The notes under the pieces were generated by a model. That model was not told the origin of the DNA and did no database searches. It saw nothing but the letters and a program-made list of their open reading frames with translations. The translations under genes were made by a program, and so were the position numbers. Shown here in pieces: positions 61,129 through 64,000 of a stretch of 64,000 nucleotides of DNA. Source of the DNA: DASUBV01 sp036510065 (GTDB lineage: Bacteria > Actinomycetota > Actinomycetes > Streptosporangiales > Streptosporangiaceae); the NCBI GenBank assembly GCA_036510065.1, contig DATCEO010000198.1, positions 21,932-85,931 on the forward strand. Reading direction: 5' to 3'. How positions within the stretch are numbered: position 1 is the first letter of the stretch; every line of letters starts with the position of its first letter.

Positions 61129-62232
61129 CTAGAGGCCCTGCTGGCGCAGCCAGCGGATCTCGGCCTCGATGAAGCCGTCGATCTCACCGTCCATCACGGC
61201 GGCGGTGTTGCCGGTCTCGTAGCCGGTGCGCAGGTCCTTGATGTTCTGGTAGGGGTGCAGGACGTAGTTGCGGATCTGGGTGCCCCAGCTCCGGCCCCCG
61301 TCGCCGCGCAGCTCGTTCAGCTTGGCCGCCTGCTCCCCGCGCTTGCGCTCGAGCAGCTTGGCCTGCAGCACCGCCATCGCGCTGGCCCGGTTCTGGATCT
61401 GGCTGCGCTCGTTCTGGCAGGACACGACGATCCCGGTCGGCAGGTGGGTGATCCGGACGGCGGAGTCGGTGGTGTTGACGCCCTGGCCGCCCGGCCCGCT
61501 CGACCGGAACACGTCGATCCGCATCTCGTCCTCGGGGACCTCGATGTGATCGGCCTGCTGGACGACGGGCAGGATGTCCACCCCGGCGAACGAGGTCTGC
61601 CGCCTGCCCTGGTTGTCGTACTTGGAGATGCGGACCATCCGGTGCGTGCCGTGCTCCCCGCGCAGCGTCCCGTACGAGTACGGCGCCTTGATCGCGAACG
61701 TGGTGGACTTGATCCCGGCTTCCTCGGCGTAGGAGGTGTCATAGACCTCCGACGGGTAGCCGTGCCGCTCCGCCCAGCGCAGGTAGATCCGGCGCAGGCC
61801 CTCGGCCCAGTCGGCCGCGTCGGCGCCCCCGGCCTGCGCGGTGATGGAGATCAGCGCCTCCCGGGAGTCGTACTCCCCCGACAGCAGGGTCCGGATTTCT
61901 AGCTGGTCGACCTCGCTGCGAGCCCCGGCCAGCTCGCGCAGGGCCTCCTCGCGGGTCGGCTCGTCGTGCTCGCTTTCGGCCAGCTCGAACATGATCGAGA
62001 CGTCGTCCAGCCGGCGCCGCAGCCCTTCCAGCCGGGCCAGCTCGCCGTCCAGGTAGGACAGCCGCCTCGTGACCGCCTGAGCCTGCTCCTGATCTGACCA
62101 GAGCTCGGGGTCAGCCGACCGCTCCCGCAGCCCGTCAGCTTCCTTGCGCATCGCGTCCGGGTTGAGGACGGCCTCCACACTGGCGAGCTTCGACACTAGT
62201 TCCGAGATCTCGCCCGCAGCGTCGGTAGCCAT
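61129..62232 (-). CDS. prfB: Peptide chain release factor 2 with altered anticodon motif
   Basis: A 367-residue class I release factor. The catalytic GGQ is at 248-250 (SSGPGGQGVNTTDSAVR), and the whole domain 2/3/4 layout and length match RF2. The stop-codon-reading tripeptide, SPF in RF2, reads S203-K204-Y205 (VRISKYDNQGRRQTSF). There is no programmed frameshift site: the N-terminus is a single open frame. ATG 62232 follows TAGGCT by six bases, as for a leaderless mRNA. Many genes in the window end in TGA, which only RF2 reads. Confidence 0.94.
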   Translation of the reverse strand: MATDAAGEISELVSKLASVEAVLNPDAMRKEADGLRERSADPELWSDQEQAQAVTRRLSYLDGELARLEGLRRRLDDVSIMFELAESEHDEPTREEALRELAGARSEVDQLEIRTLLSGEYDSREALISITAQAGGADAADWAEGLRRIYLRWAERHGYPSEVYDTSYAEEAGIKSTTFAIKAPYSYGTLRGEHGTHRMVRISKYDNQGRRQTSFAGVDILPVVQQADHIEVPEDEMRIDVFRSSGPGGQGVNTTDSAVRITHLPTGIVVSCQNERSQIQNRASAMAVLQAKLLERKRGEQAAKLNELRGDGGRSWGTQIRNYVLHPYQNIKDLRTGYETGNTAAVMDGEIDGFIEAEIRWLRQQGL

Positions 62233-62238
62233 ACCAGA

Positions 62239-62244
62239 AGCCTA
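62239..62244 (-). promoter_or_regulatory. -10 element for leaderless prfB
   Basis: TAGGCT, six bases, ATG of prfB; no Shine-Dalgarno between. The 131-bp gap to the glutamate dehydrogenase gene also contains repeated TTGGTGC and GTGCAG words. Confidence 0.5.
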
Positions 62245-62363
62245 CGCGAGGCCGACTACCTGCCAGTATCAGGACACACCAGTTGGTGCGCTGTGCAGGT
62301 GATTGGTGCAGTTGGTCCTTGCAGCCGGCTCGTGCAGATGACCTGTGCATATTCGCAGGTCAC

Positions 62364-64000
62364 TCAGGCGGGCAGGCCACCGGTGGCGGCCAGCGTCCGG
62401 ATCGCGCGGACCGCCACCAACAGCGTCGCGACGTTGAAGGAGTTGCTCTCCCAGATCTCGGTGAGCGTCTGGCCCGCCCGGCGCACCGCGAAATCGTTGC
62501 GCTGCTCCCAGGCGGCCAGCCGCTGCGCGGGCGTGCCGGGCTCGGTCACGGTCAGCACGTCCCGGGCCAGCGCGGCATGGGCGGCATACAGGTCGTCCCG
62601 GATCGCGCCGCGGGCCATCGTGTTCCACCGGTCATCACGCGGCAGCGCGGTGACCATGTCCCGCAGCCGGGCGATCTGCAGCCGGTCGGCCAGGTCGAAG
62701 TAGACCGCCGCGGTCTCCTCCGCCGCCAGGCCCGTGCCGCGGGCAATGTCCACGACGTCGAACGCGGAGTAGGCGGGCACCATCGCGGCCAGCCGGTCGG
62801 CCAGCCGGGGCGGCACCCCGCGGCCCACGTACAGCTCGCGGCGGTCGGCGAAGCCGGCCAGGTCCCGGCCCGACAGCAGGCCGGGCAGCCGGGCACCGAC
62901 CGCCAGCACGCCGTCGGCGAAGAAGTCGATGGTCTGGGCGATGTCGAAGGGCTGCCGGCGGGAGTGCAGCAGCCACCGGGCCGCGCGCTCGGACAGCTTG
63001 CGGCCTTCCAGCAGGGCCGCGATCTGGACCGAGGTCTCCACCTGGCCGTCCAGGGCCTCCAGTTCCGCCCAGAACCCGGCCAGGTCGAAGACCTCCCTGA
63101 CCACCAGCCACGCGGCCGTGATCTCGGAGACCGACGCCCCGGTCTCCTCGTTCAGCCGGAACGTGAAGGTGGTCCCCGACCGGTCCACCATGTCGTTGAC
63201 CACGGCGGTGGTGATGATCTCCCGGTGCAGCCGGTGGTCGCCCATCCGGTCGGCATAGCGTTCCCGCAGCGGGGTGGGGAAGTACTCGACCAGGACCTGG
63301 TGCAGGTAGGGATCATCGGGCAGCCCGCTGGCCAGGACCTCCTGGGTCGCCGCGATCTTGGTATGCGCGAGCAGGACGGCGAATTCCGGCACGGTGAGCC
63401 CGGTGCCGGCCGACCGGCGCTCGGCGATCTCGGTCGCCCCGGGCAGCACGTCGAGCCGGCGCCGGATCCGGCGATCCCGCTCCAGCTTGCGGATGTAGCG
63501 GGCATGCACGTGCAGCATCGAGGCGTTCTGGGCCCGGGCGGCGGCCAGGGCCCGGTTCTGCTGGTAGTTGTGCCGCAGGACCAGGACCCCGACCTCGTCG
63601 GTCATCTCGGGCAGCAGCGCGTTCCGCTCGGCCCGGGTCAGCGCGCCGTCGCGGACCTCCTGGTCGAGCAGGATCTTGATGTTGACCTCGTGGTCGGACG
63701 TGTCCACGCCGGCGGAGTTGTCGATGAAGTCGGTATTCACCAGGCCCCCGCCCAGCGCGTACTCGATCCGCGCCTCCTGGGTCAGCCCGAGGTTGCCGCC
63801 CTCGCCGATCACCTTGGCGCGCAGCTCCCCGGCGTCGATCCGGACCGCGTCATTGGACCGGTCCCCGACATCGATGTTGGACTGCGCGGCGGCCTTGACG
63901 TAGGTGCCGATGCCGCCGTTCCAGAGGAGATCGACCGGCGCCGCGAGGATGGCCGAGATGAGCTGGTCGGGCGAGAGCGCGGCGACCCCCTCGGCCAGCC
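62364..64000 (-). CDS. gdh: NAD-dependent glutamate dehydrogenase, large type (C-terminal part)
   Basis: The frame is open to the window end, so about 545 C-terminal residues are seen of a protein normally near 1600. VDLLWNGGIGTYVKA, DRSNDAVRIDAGELRAKVIG, EGGNLGLTQEARIEYALGGG and NTDFIDNSAGVDTSDHEVNIK are the conserved dehydrogenase core of the 180-kDa GDH (Streptomyces/Mycobacterium type). The rest is the helical C-terminal regulatory region. It oxidatively deaminates glutamate to 2-oxoglutarate, linking nitrogen release and the TCA cycle. It ends with TGA at 62364. Confidence 0.95.
   Translation of the reverse strand, partial: LAEGVAALSPDQLISAILAAPVDLLWNGGIGTYVKAAAQSNIDVGDRSNDAVRIDAGELRAKVIGEGGNLGLTQEARIEYALGGGLVNTDFIDNSAGVDTSDHEVNIKILLDQEVRDGALTRAERNALLPEMTDEVGVLVLRHNYQQNRALAAARAQNASMLHVHARYIRKLERDRRIRRRLDVLPGATEIAERRSAGTGLTVPEFAVLLAHTKIAATQEVLASGLPDDPYLHQVLVEYFPTPLRERYADRMGDHRLHREIITTAVVNDMVDRSGTTFTFRLNEETGASVSEITAAWLVVREVFDLAGFWAELEALDGQVETSVQIAALLEGRKLSERAARWLLHSRRQPFDIAQTIDFFADGVLAVGARLPGLLSGRDLAGFADRRELYVGRGVPPRLADRLAAMVPAYSAFDVVDIARGTGLAAEETAAVYFDLADRLQIARLRDMVTALPRDDRWNTMARGAIRDDLYAAHAALARDVLTVTEPGTPAQRLAAWEQRNDFAVRRAGQTLTEIWESNSFNVATLLVAVRAIRTLAATGGLPA

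Noticed and set aside
62100..62232. Programmed frameshift in prfB as in many bacteria
   Set aside because: The N-terminal part is one uninterrupted frame with no early in-frame TGA.

Overview
The window is a 64-kb chromosomal piece of a very GC-rich actinobacterium. The evidence is high GC at third codon positions, many GTG starts, several promoters placed for leaderless transcripts, and actinobacterial families such as DUF397, DUF2613, DUF3054, DUF3068, KdpF and a large NAD-dependent glutamate dehydrogenase. A Streptosporangiales-like lineage is plausible, but the genus cannot be fixed from sequence reading alone. I see no phage, plasmid, insertion sequence or CRISPR array.

Layout. 1-11.2 kb: a partial HtrA-type protease, a DUF397 protein, an RlmA-type 23S rRNA methyltransferase, dapE, arginine deiminase, a LysR regulator divergent from an aminotransferase, a decayed lectin/glycosidase gene, an SGNH hydrolase, a UDP-GlcNAc 2-epimerase, a receiver-only protein and a HAD phosphatase. 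11.4-20.4 kb: a full kdp potassium locus (small membrane ORF, kdpF-A-B-C) followed by a KdpE-like regulator, KdpD and a second KdpE-like regulator. 20.6-33.2 kb: a secreted DUF1906/propeller protein, a KimA-like potassium importer, an Lrp regulator divergent from an agmatinase-family hydrolase, another LysR, an acyl-CoA ligase, a DUF3068-DUF2613 locus with a decayed glycosyltransferase, a PfkB kinase and a DUF3054 protein.

33.2-52.7 kb holds the most interesting part. Five near-identical palindromes (core GACTGAAC(A/G)TTCAGTC) lie in front of a class III aminotransferase, a spermidine/putrescine-type ABC importer, a PYROXD2-like flavoprotein, a divergent DAO-type amine oxidase/acyl-CoA dehydrogenase pair and a GbcA/CntA-like Rieske oxygenase. 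A TetR repressor gene co-directional with the importer's ATPase gene sits in the middle. I read this as one regulon for uptake and oxidative breakdown of an unidentified amine or betaine. An L,D-transpeptidase, a 41-residue membrane protein and an ABC exporter are interspersed but carry no copy of the operator.

52.7-64 kb: a DUF2231 membrane protein, an MFS exporter, a WYL regulator, tmRNA (ssrA), and the conserved block prfB / ftsE-ftsX-smpB, ending in a partial NAD-glutamate dehydrogenase. Two proteins here are odd. A penicillin-binding-protein homologue has lost all three catalytic motifs. RF2 carries SKY where the stop-codon-reading motif SPF is expected.

A second theme is slippage-type tandem repeats, mostly with a 15-bp period. 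They expand conserved proteins in frame (RlmA zinc loop, KdpD sensor domain, receiver beta-1 strand, SGNH hydrolase N-terminus) and also occur between genes.
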